Shown here: positions 35,401 to 48,728 of the stretch, piece after piece | Position numbering within the stretch: position 1 is the first letter of the stretch | Layout: every line of letters begins with the position of its first letter | Assembly (NCBI GenBank): GCA_012064415.1 | Contig: SSNU01000011.1 | Coordinates: 32,776-96,775, forward strand | Length of the DNA: 64,000 nucleotides | Source of the DNA: Gyrodactylus bullatarudis | Taxonomy: Eukaryota > Platyhelminthes > Monogenea > Gyrodactylidea > Gyrodactylidae | Direction: 5' to 3' | Notes under the pieces: generated by a model | The model's database searches: none | What the model was told of the DNA's origin: nothing | What the model saw: only the letters and a program-made list of their open reading frames with translations | Position numbers and translations under genes: made by a program

Positions 35401-38400
35401 CCTCTCGATCGTCTTCCAGCTCATTGTCATCATCAGATTCTTCAGACTCATCGAGAGAATTGGATGATTCAGAGAGAGTTGCAGATGACTTGTTAGGCTT
35501 GTGGTTAGGAGTAGGAGTTTGATCGTAATCCCCTTCATAATCAGATGATGAAGATGAAGATTCCGATGAAAAATCGTTTTTTCCTTTACTTGATTTAACA
35601 CTGGACTTTACCTTTGAGGAATGTGAAGGTCTAAAAGAATTTATTTAATGAAACTTGTGGAAAAATCACGAAATCATCATATTAACTCTTCAATATCAAA
35701 AATTTGCATAGTTTCAGAATACACCAATAACGAATATGTAATTTTTAAAGAAAATTAACTTTTAATTCAGGAGATGTTCTCTACATAAATGACTAATTTT
35801 AGATCCTGAAAATAACAAAAATTTTATTTTCACTCTTTTTTCTTTACTCTTTGATCTCTGAGAGTGGGTTTAAAAAAAATTTTCTTTATATTTTCTTGAA
35901 ACTTATAATTCTTTAAATTTTCATTCGATTCGAAAGAATATCAATTCTTCTATCAGAAAGGTAGGAAAGGATATATTCTTAGATTCTTTAAAACAGAGAA
36001 ATTTACCTGTCTCATAAGCAACTGAGGCTTAAAGGGTTTCATTTTTACTTGTCCTATATAGATCAACTTTGTATTGTATTCTCAACTAAAGAACTCAGAA
36101 CATTAAGACACTTACGACTCGATATGATTGCCTAATCTTGATTGTCTACCATCCATTAAATATTGCATGAATTCACCATCCTGGTTTGTCGATGTTTTAT
36201 CTTGATCTGACTTGTTGTCGTTACGCGTTGTCTCGGATCCATCAGATGCCATTTTCTGGTACCACATTTCCTCAGTATCACTAATATTTCGATAAAGATC
36301 TAAACTGCGGTGTTGATCTTCCTCATCGACTGCCTCAACTGAAGGGAATGGCCTTGAGCATGATTCTTCCTCTTCAGGATACATTATGGAGAGTTCTTGA
36401 GCAAGCAAATGATCGGCCTCTTCTTGGCGTTTACGCTTTATTTCATCATTTGTGGTTAAAGTTGAATCAGATGGTGGTAGAGATATTGGAAGATCATGAT
36501 CTGTATTACTCATCGAGTCGACGTTTGCAATCATGGATGCATTTAAACTGTCGTTTTCAGGAATTTTTTCAGACTTTCGAGATTTTCTTTTCTTTGACTT
36601 GCGACGACTCTTTGATGCCTTTTGGGCTGTATTCTTTGATTTCATTTCTTTTTCACTAACAGGTGAATTGTATAGAGGATCTATATCTTTCTGTAATGAG
36701 AATAATAATATATTTTAAAGTTCAAGAAATATTCAGATAGAAACTGAACAAACTTCTTTAGCACTTATGTCTTCATCTAGATCGGACTTTGTTGAAGATT
36801 TCTTCTTTTCACCTTTTAATTCATTGTCATCTAATTTACCCTTTTTGAGTTTTTTGGTTTTTTTGAGTGACTTTTTATCGTCTAAAACATTTGAATCTTG
36901 ATCAGGTTGTCGATAGTTTCGATCCTTGAATTTTCCAGATATTTTGTTTTTAAACTTGAAGGGTAATCCACGACCGTTGCCACCACTTGGATTGTCATCA
37001 TCCTTAGGGTCAGATGGTCTATTATTCTTATTCGAGGTATTTTTACTTATCTGAAAAATTAAATAAATATTATACTATCGATAGAACTTGAATCATTCTC
37101 AACTACAGAAAGGTAATTATCGGAACAATAAGAAAACTAATCGAGAAAAAGACGATTCTAAATGAGATTCTAAATAGAAATTCTTTTCAATAACGATTCT
37201 TTTGATCACATCTAAGAAAGTCGATTATCTATTGAATTTCCCATCTACTATTGAGTAGATGAAAACCAACTTTACTAATATCGGTTATTTTATCCAATTT
37301 TAGGCATCTGTTTGAGACTTTTGAGATTTGTTTAGCGTAAACATAGATGTGATATTTTTTAGAACTTCTCAATAACTCAGAATATCTGACTTTAATTAAT
37401 TGCCCTATATACATAGGGCGAACCTCGCGACAGGGAGTTTAAGTTATGTCGATTTACTCACCCGTCTACTGTCATTTCTCCATTCAGAGTCAACTACAAA
37501 TGTCATGTTACGATCTTGCATAAAGACACACTCGAGATTCTACAATGAGAAATGAGTAAAATTAATGATAAGGTGATTTTGATTAATTTTCTCACTGTGA
37601 TTGCTTCATTTATAACTGAAGTTTGGTTAGCCAATTTCATGGGAATCAATAGACCGGAACGAATAGGTTCTATTAGATAAACAGCAAAGTTTGGTAATTC
37701 CTGTAAGGAAATAATTGGAAGACTGAGAAAGATATGCTGGCAAACTTCCAAGGGATTGATTTGATTCAAAATTAGCCTAAATGAAAAAAGAATATTATTT
37801 TACAAATAAAATGATGCTAGAGAGTGGAAATACTTCTTTTTGAGACAGATATCTGATGATAATTCCATTTTGAAGGAAACGTAGATCCTTGAGACAGATT
37901 GAATGAAATTGGTGGCTGCCTGGTGGAAGACATCCCCAGCATTTTGCTTATTCCATTCGTCTTTAATATTTCCAGACAGATATTTCAAGAGATTGTTTAA
38001 TGGATTGATTTTAGAATCTTTTTTGACATGACGGAAATTGCCCCGATTGAATGAACGTAATAGAATTTCAATAATGTGTCGAGGTGTTTTACTAACGAGT
38101 AAAAAGACAAACTCATCAATATCCTTATGAGATGTTGGCTTAACCTGACAATCTTTTCGAAAAGAATCAGGATATATTTTATCCATCATTGTTTCGTTGA
38201 AGAAGCTAAGAATAGTTTTCTCGTCATCCATAGCCAAAGTTAAAGCATCAACAACAAATCTAGGCGGAGGTAGATCATGTTCAGGTTCTTCGCCAATTTG
38301 AGCTCCGTTGAAATTGATCTTAGTTTCATGTTTTCTTCTAGCTGGACGATACTGCTTTTGTTCACGAAGTTGACGCTCTACATTTCGAGCGAGGAAAAGA

Positions 38401-41400
38401 AGCAAATGAATCCCTTGCCGATTTCGTAAATGAATAAGTTTAGACCTGGTTAAAAGGTTGTAGAAGAGAGAATGTCTTGAGGTTTGAACACCCAAGGTTA
38501 ATGAGCAACACTTGAAACGTTCCCAACAGTCACAGTAAGCTGTTGGAGAGGTTCTCTTTAGACGACAATCATGACCTTTGTGGCAAACTTTGGCACATTG
38601 GGTACAACAGCATAGTGAATCAGTAAGTCCGCATGTTCGACATTCGTAAATGTCTTGTTTTATATGATCCGGACCAGTCCAGGTAAAGGAACAAGTATCA
38701 TTTTCACAAATTATAAAGAGAGGATTATCCTGGTCGACTGTACTCATTTCATAAGATTCCTTGGTGAAGATATAATCGAGAGGATAGCAGTGGGATGAAT
38801 TCTCCTCGCCATTTTCCCCTAGCGCTTCATCAAATTCAACTTCCTAAATATTTATTTGTTAATGTATATTTATTTTGAAGAATCGATAAAGTTGAGGCAA
38901 CTTACAATTATTGTCTCTAGAATAAATTCAGCAATTATGTAATTCTTATTGATGATGGAATATCTGAATGGAGTGTATCCTTCAATTGTAATTTCCTTCA
39001 AGAGTTTCTTTAGATAAGGACGTATTCTTTCACTTTTCATGAGTATCCTTAGAATATTGTACGAAGCAATACGATTGTTTAATTCAATATCTTGAATGTT
39101 TGTCTTGTTATTAGCAGATGAGGCTGGGTTAGGTGAAGTATTCTTCGAGTTATTAGTCTGCCAGACACGTTCCCGGGATGAAGATGTCGAGGATGGCTCT
39201 TGATATTTTAGACGACTTAGAGAAGAACGTATCATGAGAACAGAACTACGAGGTTCTAGGTTCTGATGTACGTTGGGAGGTGGCTTGGATAACATACTAG
39301 GATCCATATTTGAAGGACTAAGAACATGAGCAAGTTTTTGCGCCCATTCGATTTCCTTGTTTGATTTCATTTCACACATTGAAATGGCTAAATGAATGAT
39401 GTTACGCTGACCATTCGTGTGCTCGAATAATGCAGTTTTCAAATCTTCCTCGCTAAGAGCCTCAGTAGGAGAATTTCCGAGTAATTTGCCAAGTCCAATA
39501 TAATCACTCTTGAGAATGCAATTGATGATTGGAGATTTCTTAAACACAAAGACACCAACCAGGATACGTTGGGGAGTAGCTAATGAGGAAGAGAATGAGT
39601 CATTTTGCTTGGACTTGACATGAAAAGAAACTGAAGAGGATGACGTAGTACTCTGATTATCAAGTTGAGTTTGAGGTAACCAAACAAGACTATGGCAAGA
39701 AATGGGCGGAGATGAAGGCCATGTTGGCATTGCCCAGAGACTTCTTGAATTTCTATTTTCGCGTGGTGGTTGAAATGGAAATATTTGACCGTTGGCATAA
39801 TTGAGCATGAGAGGAAATTCCGAAGGAGATGTTAAATTGGCAACTGGCTTATCATTCACATTGAAACCTTGTCCAGCAATAGGAAGTCGATAATGGGATA
39901 ACAACTGCCCAGAATAAGTTAACGAGATATATTCCACTTTATTGTTAAAGACTTTTTCATGAACAGGTCTTTTCCTGAGGACAATACAATGAATTTTATC
40001 GTATTCTGGATTAATGGAGAGAATAGAGCACTTTTTAAGTGAATGCCCATCAGAATTTTGATTTTTCGACTTGTTAGATGAAGAGAATGTGAATAATTTA
40101 ACAGGCTGATCCAGAATAAAATCAGGAACACAAGGCGACACTGGATTATGAACAACATTCAACTGATTCTTGCTCAATAACCGACAGTCCTAAATAAAAG
40201 GTTTAATCTTGTGAAAAGGCATATTTGATATTTTAGTAGAAACTTACATTAAGCCATGCCATTGAGTTAATGACATTAGCAGATCTAAATTGGGTCGCCG
40301 AATTCAAGGCAGGATTAGAGACAAAGATTTGAGAATATTGATTGTTAGCATTTGAGCTTGTGGATGCTGGTGAGGATGGAGCAACATGATTTGATGAATT
40401 TGCTTGATTCATAATGTTACTTGTGCCAGAAACAATGCCGTTTAACAAAGCACAAATTGGAGAGTATTGACAGTTTGCAGCGAGACATAATCTTTCTTGT
40501 TCCTATAAGAAAATAAATCATTTTAATCAGCAGGTTTGACTAGATTTTTTATCATTTGATAATTCTTTTTAATAAAAAATCGGTCTGCTAACCTTGAGAA
40601 ACTTGACAGCAACAATATCTCCGTCGACTTTTAAAACAATACCAACAGGTTGGGTACGACCATCTTCCACAAAAACAACGTCTTTCAGGCACCAATCTTC
40701 TTCGAGTTGTTTCCTCGATAAACTTTCACTCAAAGTTGTCTTTTGGGAGGAGCTTTGAGTTTTATTACATTGGTCTATTTTTTTAAAAGAAATAATATTT
40801 TTTAGAAATGTACTTGCAAGTAGATCGGGTAATTTATTAATTATAATTAAAAGCCAGTTACATGTTGAAAAATTAATTTCACTTAAATAATGAACTCACC
40901 AATTGACTTGGTTTTTATAGGCACATGTGCTATGGAGGCAGCTCTTTTATGTGGATTATTAAAGCTAGATCCTGATTTTGGTTCATGCTCAATAGAATGA
41001 CCTCGTGAAGATCTAGGCCTCATTTCAGAACTCGAACTTTTTCGTAGAGTCGTCTTTGAGGATTGGGATTGCCCAAAAAGTTCATTCCATTCAGAATTAT
41101 TACTCATTGATAGCTTGCGTTTTTCTAGAGAAAAAAATAAGAGTTTAAAAAATAAAATTAAAGATCAAACTACTAACTAAAAGGACCAGGACTAGATTTG
41201 ATTGATCCAGAATGTTCAGAGCAAGTTGAAGAAGCAGGACTTGGTGGTGGAGGCATTTCACTCATATTTTTGTCGTTAGCAATATCATAATTGCTCAGAG
41301 TTCCTGCTGGGGAGGGAGCCGATGATGAAGGATTTGAATAACAACTCATGGCTCCAAATTGATCAATGGCACCTTGCTGTACGTAAGGACAAGTTAGAGA

Positions 41401-43286
41401 ATGATCTTGACAACTGAGCCCTTTTGGGCCTAGATTGTAATATTCTAAATTCTCTGATTGACCGGCGTCTTCACTATTTGACCTCACTCGAAATCTACAT
41501 ACGTCTGAAAGTTTCCAGGCATCCTCTAACAATACACCAATCTAAAAGAATTGTTAGGGGAAAAATAAAAACATACCTTTGGAATTCCATTGTTTAATTT
41601 GAATCCGATTGCTCCGGCATGTAGAATCGGTGCATTTTTCATACAAACAAAGACTCCTGGTGATATGGAGTCCATAACTGAGAGAACAGGAGTTATTCCA
41701 CATTTGGTATTTTCGGGTGATTTTGATTCTACTGGATTTTTTTGAAAGCTGGTTGTTCCTTGATCAATAAGTTTTTGACGCATATCAGCTGGATAAAATC
41801 CCCACCAATATATTTTACCAGAGTTTGTGTGTACCAATGAAGCTAGTGGAGAGGTATAAGTTTGAATTATGGTCTCATTTTCAAATGCTTTGAAATTTTT
41901 TGCTGCATGCTCAAATCGGGATAAATTTAGATTATCTGAGATACTCTCATCAAACCAGGCAGCAAACTTTTGAGACTTGGTCATAACAGTGGTCCTAGTC
42001 AAGCAAGCAGATATTTGAATGATATTTTCATTCAAAAGACCTAAACTTTTTGTCCTTGGATGATATATATTGGCTTTGGAGCTCATTAAAAAGTAAGGCT
42101 TAGGACAGGACCACTTCCACTGATATATTGTTCCATTTTTATCCAGACAAATCAACTCTGAATGCATAGCTGCAATGGATATAAATTTAATTTTTTTATT
42201 TTCATCCAAAGGGTCTATAAACCATTCAAGAAAGCCGTGAAGTTTAACCTGATCTTTTTGTTTTTCATCGATTTTTGGAGAGCTGTTTTCCTCGTCCAGG
42301 TCAAAATAAAGATTTTTAAGAGCCATTTTATAAGAGCCTTGCTTAGACCGGTATGAGGTATTCCCAATTGAAACCTTGGAATCGAATCTTTTGCGCTTTC
42401 TACGCTCTGAAAAATCTTAAATAAATAATAATTTAAAATTATGTTAATCAAGTTTGAGTTTCAGAATTACCTAAAATTGGATCCGTTGTTGAGAATCCGG
42501 AAGAGAATAATTCATCACCAGTTCGATCGGTACTAATAACAGGTCGTCGACTTGTCAGAAGGGACAAAAGTTCGTCGGTTTCATCGTCCAGATCCAGTCT
42601 ACTACCGCCATGATCGCTTTCATCGTCTCTTGATAATAAGTTGTTAACAGCCATGTTAACATCCAAATTGGTTCGCTGGAGTTCTTTGATGATAACTTGT
42701 CTTGATTTGTCTTGCAACACAGCTTGGCAATTTTCAATTAGATTTTCAGGAACATGAACAGATGAATAAGAACGGGATCGATAAATGCCTTGCCTCTGGA
42801 TTTCCTTGATAATATTAAGACCACGACTATTCCTCCCGATGATATTCATCGAGGATTTGAGATTTCTTGCAAGAAAGTTTCCACTAGACGATGAGCTTCG
42901 AGTAGAATCTGATTTATTATCAGAATATTTTGATTTTCTATAATAAATTATCATTAAGAATTGAATAAGTATTCGTGGAAATATACATACTTTTTATCTG
43001 GTTTCAAGTTATCTGTTTTGATTGAGTATTGAACACGACATACTTCTCCACTATCGGTGCGAAATGCAATATGCGAGTGGCTCATTACGCATTGAACTAT
43101 TTTAAGTTCATTAAGTTCCGAAATGAGTTTTTCCACTACATCTGAATCTTTGAATGAATCGGCGATTGAAGAAAACCTAATCAAATGAGATAAATTTTTT
43201 TACATGTCATTAAGAAATGTCTGTAAATCTACAGGCGTCTCTTCTTCATTTTTCTCCTTTCTAGCATAAATTACTATCTCTGACAT
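26490..43286 (-). CDS. UBR5: UBR5 (EDD/hyperplastic discs) HECT E3 ubiquitin ligase
   Basis: UBR5 is a nuclear/cytosolic E3 that recognises N-degrons through its UBR box and builds K48 chains with a HECT domain. A 26-exon minus-strand model is in frame throughout with GT/AG borders: 43286-43204, 43176-42991, 42937-42471, 42415-41577, 41541-41178, 41124-40900, 40774-40593, 40502-40248, 40189-38906, 38843-37834, 37776-37596, 37539-37462, 37050-36754, 36690-36116, 35630-35173, 35087-34921, 34860-34680, 34527-34224, 32178-31776, 30975-29648, 29584-29508, 29301-29072, 29006-28649, 28586-27809, 27706-27013, 26702-26490. It predicts 3,738 residues against about 2,800 in vertebrates. A UBA domain lies near 152-195 ([20 protein letters not shown]). 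RCC1-like propeller segments follow. The UBR box lies near 1340-1410 ([20 protein letters not shown]). HECT runs from about 3060 to the end with catalytic Cys 3707 ([10 protein letters not shown]). The extra length is a charged Lys/Ser/Asp region. No MLLE domain is recognisable. Confidence 0.95.
31019..31725. mobile_element. MITE-like element in UBR5 intron
   Basis: A 707 bp unit with a 19 bp perfect terminal inverted repeat (TGTTGTGCCTAAAGTGTAA). Inner copies of the same motif sit at about 31062-31080 and 31602-31622, each followed by GAAAATATTTAACC. It has no coding capacity and lies within the 800 bp intron 31775-30976. The superfamily is not assigned; a target duplication is not clear. 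Confidence 0.75.
32393..32633. repeat. Small fold-back in UBR5 intron
   Basis: Imperfect inverted repeat. The left part GATGGGAATTTACTATTTTA to AAAAAACTCAATATTTTT is mirrored on the right by GAGTTTTTTGTAAAAATGGT to CTCATCTTCATGTCAATTAG. It belongs to the same family as the 52.2-53.6 kb fold-backs. Confidence 0.65.
32729..32770 (-). ncRNA. Hammerhead-ribozyme-like motif, left Penelope-like terminal repeat
   Basis: On the minus strand: GAGT, CTGAAGA (complement of 32758-32764), GACCCGGC, GAAA, then the AACGTT stem III and ATC followed by ACTC. Stem I GAGU:ACUC pairs perfectly over 4 bp, and all invariant core bases are present. Of the four copies in the window, this one and the one at the right edge look best. 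Confidence 0.65.
33847..33887 (+). ncRNA. Mutated hammerhead-like motif, right Penelope-like terminal repeat
   Basis: Same layout as the other copies, but the invariant G of CUGANGA is replaced (CTTAAGA at 33852-33858). Cleavage activity is therefore not expected. The orientation is opposite to the coding strand of the element. Confidence 0.6.
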
Positions 43287-43403
43287 TCCTATATTGTGGA
43301 TGATATTTTGATTAACATTCGAAAATCTGTGATTATCAAAACAAAAATAAATTGAATTTCTTAAAGAGTATATTTTTCTTTAAATCAACCGTGGATTTAT
43401 TTT
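43287..43403. promoter_or_regulatory. Bidirectional promoter between UBR5 and MRE11
   Basis: 117 bp separate the divergent start codons. The sequence is AT-rich with repeated TGATTA/TAATCA-like words. Part of it (about 43303-43380) is duplicated in a MRE11 intron at 46450-46526. Confidence 0.65.
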
Positions 43404-46400
43404 ATGAATAACAGTAAATTCAGAATTCTCGTCTCAACTGACAACCATCTTGGTTATAATGAAAAAGATGGTATCAGAAGTAATGACTCGTTCAAATCCT
43501 TTGAGGAAGTGATGTTCATAGCTCAAGAAAAAAATGTTGACTTTGTTCTCTTGGCCGGTGATTTATTTCATGAAAACAGGCCTACTATAAGTACTATCCA
43601 TGAGTGTACTCGTATCCTTCGAAAATATGTTCACGGAGAAAAAAATCACGAATTCGAAATTGTTAGTAATCCTGAGGATACTTATGCAACTTGTTCATTC
43701 AAGATTTCCAATTTTCATGATGCGAACATGAAGATCAAGATTCCTATATTTTCTATTCATGGAAATCATGATGATCCTCTTGGGCATTCTTGTATATGTG
43801 CTCTTGATATCCTTCATTCAGCCGGATTTATTAATTTATTCGGAAAGCATTCTTCCGCTGAATCTATTGTAGTTAAACCAATTCTAATGAATAAAGGTTC
43901 AACAAAATTAGCTATCTATGGTCTGAGTGCAATCAGAGAAGAAAGAATGTACAGAATGTTTGCAAACGACTTGATCAAGTTTGATCGACCCGTTGATTCT
44001 GAAGAGTACTTTAACATTATTTTAGTTCATCAGAATAGAGCCAAGCATGGCCCGACAAATCATCTTCCCGAAAACTTCATACCTGACTTCTTTGACCTTG
44101 TTATTTGGGGTCATGAACACGAATGTCGCATCATTCCTGAGTTTAACGCTGAACAAAATTTTCATGTTATTCAACCTGGCTCTTCAGTTGCTACAAGTCT
44201 GTCAGAAGGAGAAGCTGTACAAAAGGCTGTTGGTATTTTAGAAATAAAAGAGAAAGAATTTAAAGTAAGATAAATATTATAATATTACCGATTGATTGAG
44301 GTTTTATTTTTCAACTTTTACAATATAATTTTTAATTTTTTTACATTTTAGTTGATACGTGAAAATTTGTTGACTGTACGTCCATTTGTTTTGGAAGAAA
44401 TATCAGCTGAATCTGAACCATCATTGAAACCGTTTGCATTTAGTCCAGATTCAGGTGATAAATTGCAAGTTTTCTGTACAAAACTAGTTGATAAAATAAT
44501 CAAAGCCTGCTTTGAGAACACTTCAGCTTGTCTAGACGCATATAAAGATCAGAATCCATCTCAACTAGAAAATAGAAACGGATTTTCTCGTCTTCCAGCC
44601 ATGGAACCCTTGATTCGATTAAAAATTGATACAAGTAATGGATTTGAGAGTTTCAGTTCATTCCGTTTCTCTCAGGCTTATGTTGGCCGAGTAGCCAATC
44701 TCAAGGATATTGTTACTTTTAATAAGAAAAAAGAAAAAGCGGAAGAGAATGCCATAAAAAGAATGAAGGCTTGCAACAATTTAATCTCTGATGACATGAC
44801 TGGAAAATTGACACAATCTGAAAAGTTTTCCCAAGTCTCTCTTAACAAGACTGATGTTTTGGTTATTCTCGAATCGTATTTAGATCGTTATGGTGAGATT
44901 AAAGATAGATCTGTACCAGAAAAGGGTATGCTATCCTGTCTAACATTGAACGAAATGAAAATTGCCCTAACTCATTTCGTCGAGAAGGAAAATAATGATG
45001 CTATCAATTTTATTGTGGAAAAAGTATTCAATTATGTTAATTCACGATTGAAAAAGAATCATTGTCCCGAAGAAAGAATTCAACAATCTATCTGGCTCAA
45101 TCATCTTGAGAGATATACCTCGGAGAAGGATTCAAGCCGATTTGATCTTGCATCACTTGTTGAATTCATGAAACTTGATGATTCATCAAAACCAAGTAAG
45201 TCCCACTTTACTTTATATTAGAGTTATTTCGAATAAAAGAACCTGATTTGCAAAGGGTTAATAAGTAGGATTGAGAAAGCTTCTGTTCTCTTACATGTTT
45301 TAGGGTCGTTCATCATTCTTGATCTTTTACGCGTTGAAAAAGATTTAAGAGCCTAAAAATTTCTTGATTGATTCTAGTTGAAAACTGGATTGAAATTTAT
45401 AAGCTTTGTTTTGTGGTTTGGTTGATCTTAATCACAATCAACTTTTTTCCAGAATGTAAAATATCAGACACTCCAGAGAAGGAAAGAAAGAAACAAAAGA
45501 TGAATGATCTCGTATTCTCTGATTCTGACGAAGATGCCGTCATATCCCAACATTTAATCACAGAGGATACTATAAAGAAGGAACCAATTTCCCAGGTGAG
45601 GGCTAAGCCTTCCCTGAAACGTTCAGTTCTCTCTTTTGAGGATGACGAAGATAACAATGAAAACATCACCGATATGGAAGCTTATCAAACCCAAAGCAGC
45701 ATCTCTTCACAATCACGAGGTAATCCATATGATCTAAAATTAACATGTTTGAATCTTACTTCAAAATACACTTCTACTTTCTTAAAATTAAAATTTTTGG
45801 TCTTAATAACCAATATTAAAAATCTCACTTTTAGCTAAAATGGGCCAATTAAATTATTAATAAAAAATCTATTAAATTTTTAACCAATCAGAGACGAGAG
45901 ATTAATTTACAGTTTCATTAGATGTTGATCATCTACCAATAAGAACAGACTATTTTTTCATTAGCCAACAAAAATTGAATCCCTTTTTTGTCAGGCTTGA
46001 TCGAGTCAAAAATAATACAAGCGTCAATTATAATTAAAAAATTAAAATACACTTTATCTTCCGAATCAGTGAAAAATGATCTATAATTAGTTTCATTCCA
46101 AGAATTCTGAGAATTCTAATATTGACCTAAGTTTTAATAAATTTTATTATAACACTTTTATCTTGCTTGAGATTCCTGATTTTCGCGAATATATTATTAT
46201 TTTGCTGGCTAATGTCTTACATTTTGTAGGTGGAAAACGAAAATAGATTCTGGGTGAATATGAGCTCTTTATTTAGTCGGTTCTCATCAGACCTTACACT
46301 GACATGTTTATTTATAAAGAATATTATTCAATGATATGTAAGTTCCGAAATGAGTTTTTCCACTACATCTGAATCTTTGAATGAATCGGCGATTGAAGAA

Positions 46401-47143
46401 AACCTAATCAAATGAGATAAATTTTTTACATGTCATTAAGAAAGGTCTTTATGATATTTTGATTAACATTCGAAAATCAGAGATTATCAAAACAAAAATA
46501 AATTGAATTTTTAAAGAGTATCTTAAATCTTTTTCTCACTGTCGACTGGGAGTAGTATCTTTTCTTATATTCATCATTCTTAAGATCATCAAACCCTGAC
46601 CGAAAAAGATGTGCTTCGAATTCACCCAAGCAACAAAAATCTAAAGGGAAGAGTCGAAAAACTATCTCCAAAAAGTATGATTATGAGTAAAAAACAGGGT
46701 GTGTGTTTTTCAAGCACCAAAACTGGTGGAGAAGTGTAGTCATTCGATTATAATCGAAAATAATTATTCTTGGATTCCATGATAATAAAAATGCAATGCC
46801 TTATCTATTTCTATCTTCATTCCATAAACTCTTGTTTATTTTTCTAGGTAAGAGAGCTCGAGGTTCTAGAGTGTCCAGCAGTCGTAGTACTGCTACCAGT
46901 CGACAAACAAGAGAAGTCTTAATTCTCGACGATGACGATGAAGATGACTTTGAGGTGAAACCTTCAAGAGGACATGCAAAAACAACTTCTAAAAGAGACA
47001 TTCTTATCATTGAGGATAGTGAAGATGAAAGTTTCAACGAAACTAGTTCAAGTCGAAGAGGCCGTGGAAAGACAACTTCGACCACAAGGGGAACTCGAGC
47101 ACGTCGAGCTAGAGCATCTAAAAAAATTACAGATTTCCTATGA
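43404..47143 (+). CDS. MRE11: MRE11 double-strand break repair nuclease
   Basis: MRE11 is the Mn-dependent exo/endonuclease of the MRE11-RAD50-NBS1 complex that senses and resects DNA breaks and activates ATM. Exons 43404-44264, 44352-45195, 45453-45719 and 46848-47143 join in frame to 755 residues (human 708). All phosphoesterase motifs are present: STDNHLGY, AGDLFHENRPT, SIHGNHDDPLG, LVHQNRAKHG and VIWGHEHECRI. The capping domain follows (LRFSQ-like FRFSQAYVGRVAN). The C-terminal tail is acidic and Arg/Ser-rich with RGRGKTTSTTRGTRARRARA. It is a reduced form of the GAR region and ends ASKKITDFL, reminiscent of SIIDAF near the human C-terminus. The last intron (1,128 nt) holds a duplicate of UBR5 exon 2 and promoter. 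Confidence 0.95.
46338..46526 (-). repeat. Duplicate of UBR5 exon 2, its 27-nt intron and the UBR5/MRE11 promoter
   Basis: 46338-46440 matches 43111-43216 (part of UBR5 exon 2, the tiny intron and the end of exon 1). 46450-46526 matches 43303-43380 (promoter region). Both are in the same orientation and almost identical. About 80 bp containing the UBR5 start codon is deleted between the blocks. It lies inside the last MRE11 intron. Confidence 0.88.
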
Positions 47144-48728
47144 TTATTTGTATATTGTAATAAGAGTCTTACTATTATAATCAATAGAATAATTATTCTA
47201 AGCTGACCGAAATGTATTTTTCCCCTTTTAAACAAACCGTCCTAAAACAAATTAAAATTACTAGAAACCCAAGTTGTCCTTTCACATGGGGATTTTTTGA
47301 AAAATTTTGGGCAGAAAATTTTTTAGGAGCTATTCTACACCATTACCGGATTTTCTTATGAGGACTGGATAGCGAACCAAAAAGTAGATATTTTTATTAT
47401 GAATAGACTTGATTATTCAATGAGTCAAAGTTTCTTAAAGGGCCCGATTCTTGAATTCTAAGTGAAGCTAATATTTTTGAAATTGATTAGTCATAATTCT
47501 TACAAAAACCTCTATTATTTCATCAAAAAATGGATTATGAAGAAGATTTTTTTCAAATTCAGATCATGTTGCCTAATTTTACTATTTGAAGAGAAAAATT
47601 GTGAAAATAAAATACTTTAATAAAAATTATTATCATGACAATTTCAAAAATCGATTTGGCCCTTAATTTCGATAATTTAACGAACACGGTAGATTTGTCG
47701 AAAATTAAATTGTCGTCCTTAGTCTTAGGACGTTAAACTTTAACGGTTTAACAATTCGAAAGTTTCCAATAATAAGAAGGAATTTTAATTTGAAAATTTC
47801 CTTATTTTTTATTGGAATTAATTTTTCTCTTGAAGTAGGCAACATGATCTGGAATTCATTCAATGATCCTCAGCAAATTTCGAGAAAAGTTTCTCTTAGC
47901 AGAAATACCATTAGGTACTTATAATAAGGACTCCTTATTAAGGAGCCTTCTATTGTGGTGTAGAACCAAATTAAAGAAGATTAGGTAAATTCGAGAACAG
48001 TTGCCCCCTCTTATTTCTCTCCAAGTTTACTTTGAATCGTGTTGGTCTTTTTATTATCGATGACATGAAAACGAAAAAAATTTCTCTGCGACTTTCAAGG
48101 TAAAAGGAAATTTATCATGGATAAATAAAGAAATTTTTGTGAGTATCTTTTTCAGAGCTAGATGCAAGTTAGGAATTCTGATATCAACATTTTCCAATCT
48201 AAAATGAAAAAAAAATCATCTTGATTAGTGTTGGAGATTTATAGATACAACGGATACATTGCTATTAGAATTTAGATTGATTTTTCCTATAAATAATTGC
48301 AACTTTGATCTTATTCGACTGTCGCTGACAGTTGGAACTCAACGTAAATTGCCTTGGCATATGAAACTAGAAATTTTAGAGCTTCTCAACGAACAGTTTT
48401 ACAACGAATACTTCCCGTGAAAAATACTTCCGGCTATAAAATGCGCAAACTTCTCTAAAAGTATGAACTTGGGAATTTCTTCAGTGGTAGCAGTCGTCGT
48501 TTCAAAGTTGTTAATATAAATTTATATAATTATATATGATATAATAATATCGCGATCATAACAAGGTTTAGTTAATAATTATTACTTGAGATTGGTGATT
48601 TGGGGAATTTGACGAGAAAAAAGTCAAAAAATTTCTCATTGGAGGAGAAAATTTCTATAGTAAAAAGATATATTTATTTCTCTCAAGATATATCGGAATA
48701 TCAAAAAATATGTTTCATTTTAAATCTC
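47144..48728. other. Intergenic, includes a fold-back
   Basis: No gene was seen. About 47500-47880 is an imperfect fold-back: AGATCATGTTGCCTAATTTT near 47562 is mirrored by AGTAGGCAACATGATCT near 47840. The rest is AT-rich spacer. Confidence 0.55.

Noticed and set aside
47110..47143. PIP-box-like C-terminus of MRE11 (KKITDFL)
   Set aside because: The conserved Gln and second aromatic residue are missing; resemblance to the human SIIDAF segment is the better reading.
46801..47235. Minus-strand frame opposite the last MRE11 exon
   Set aside because: It is the mirror of the Arg/Ser/Asp-rich MRE11 tail and has no independent support.
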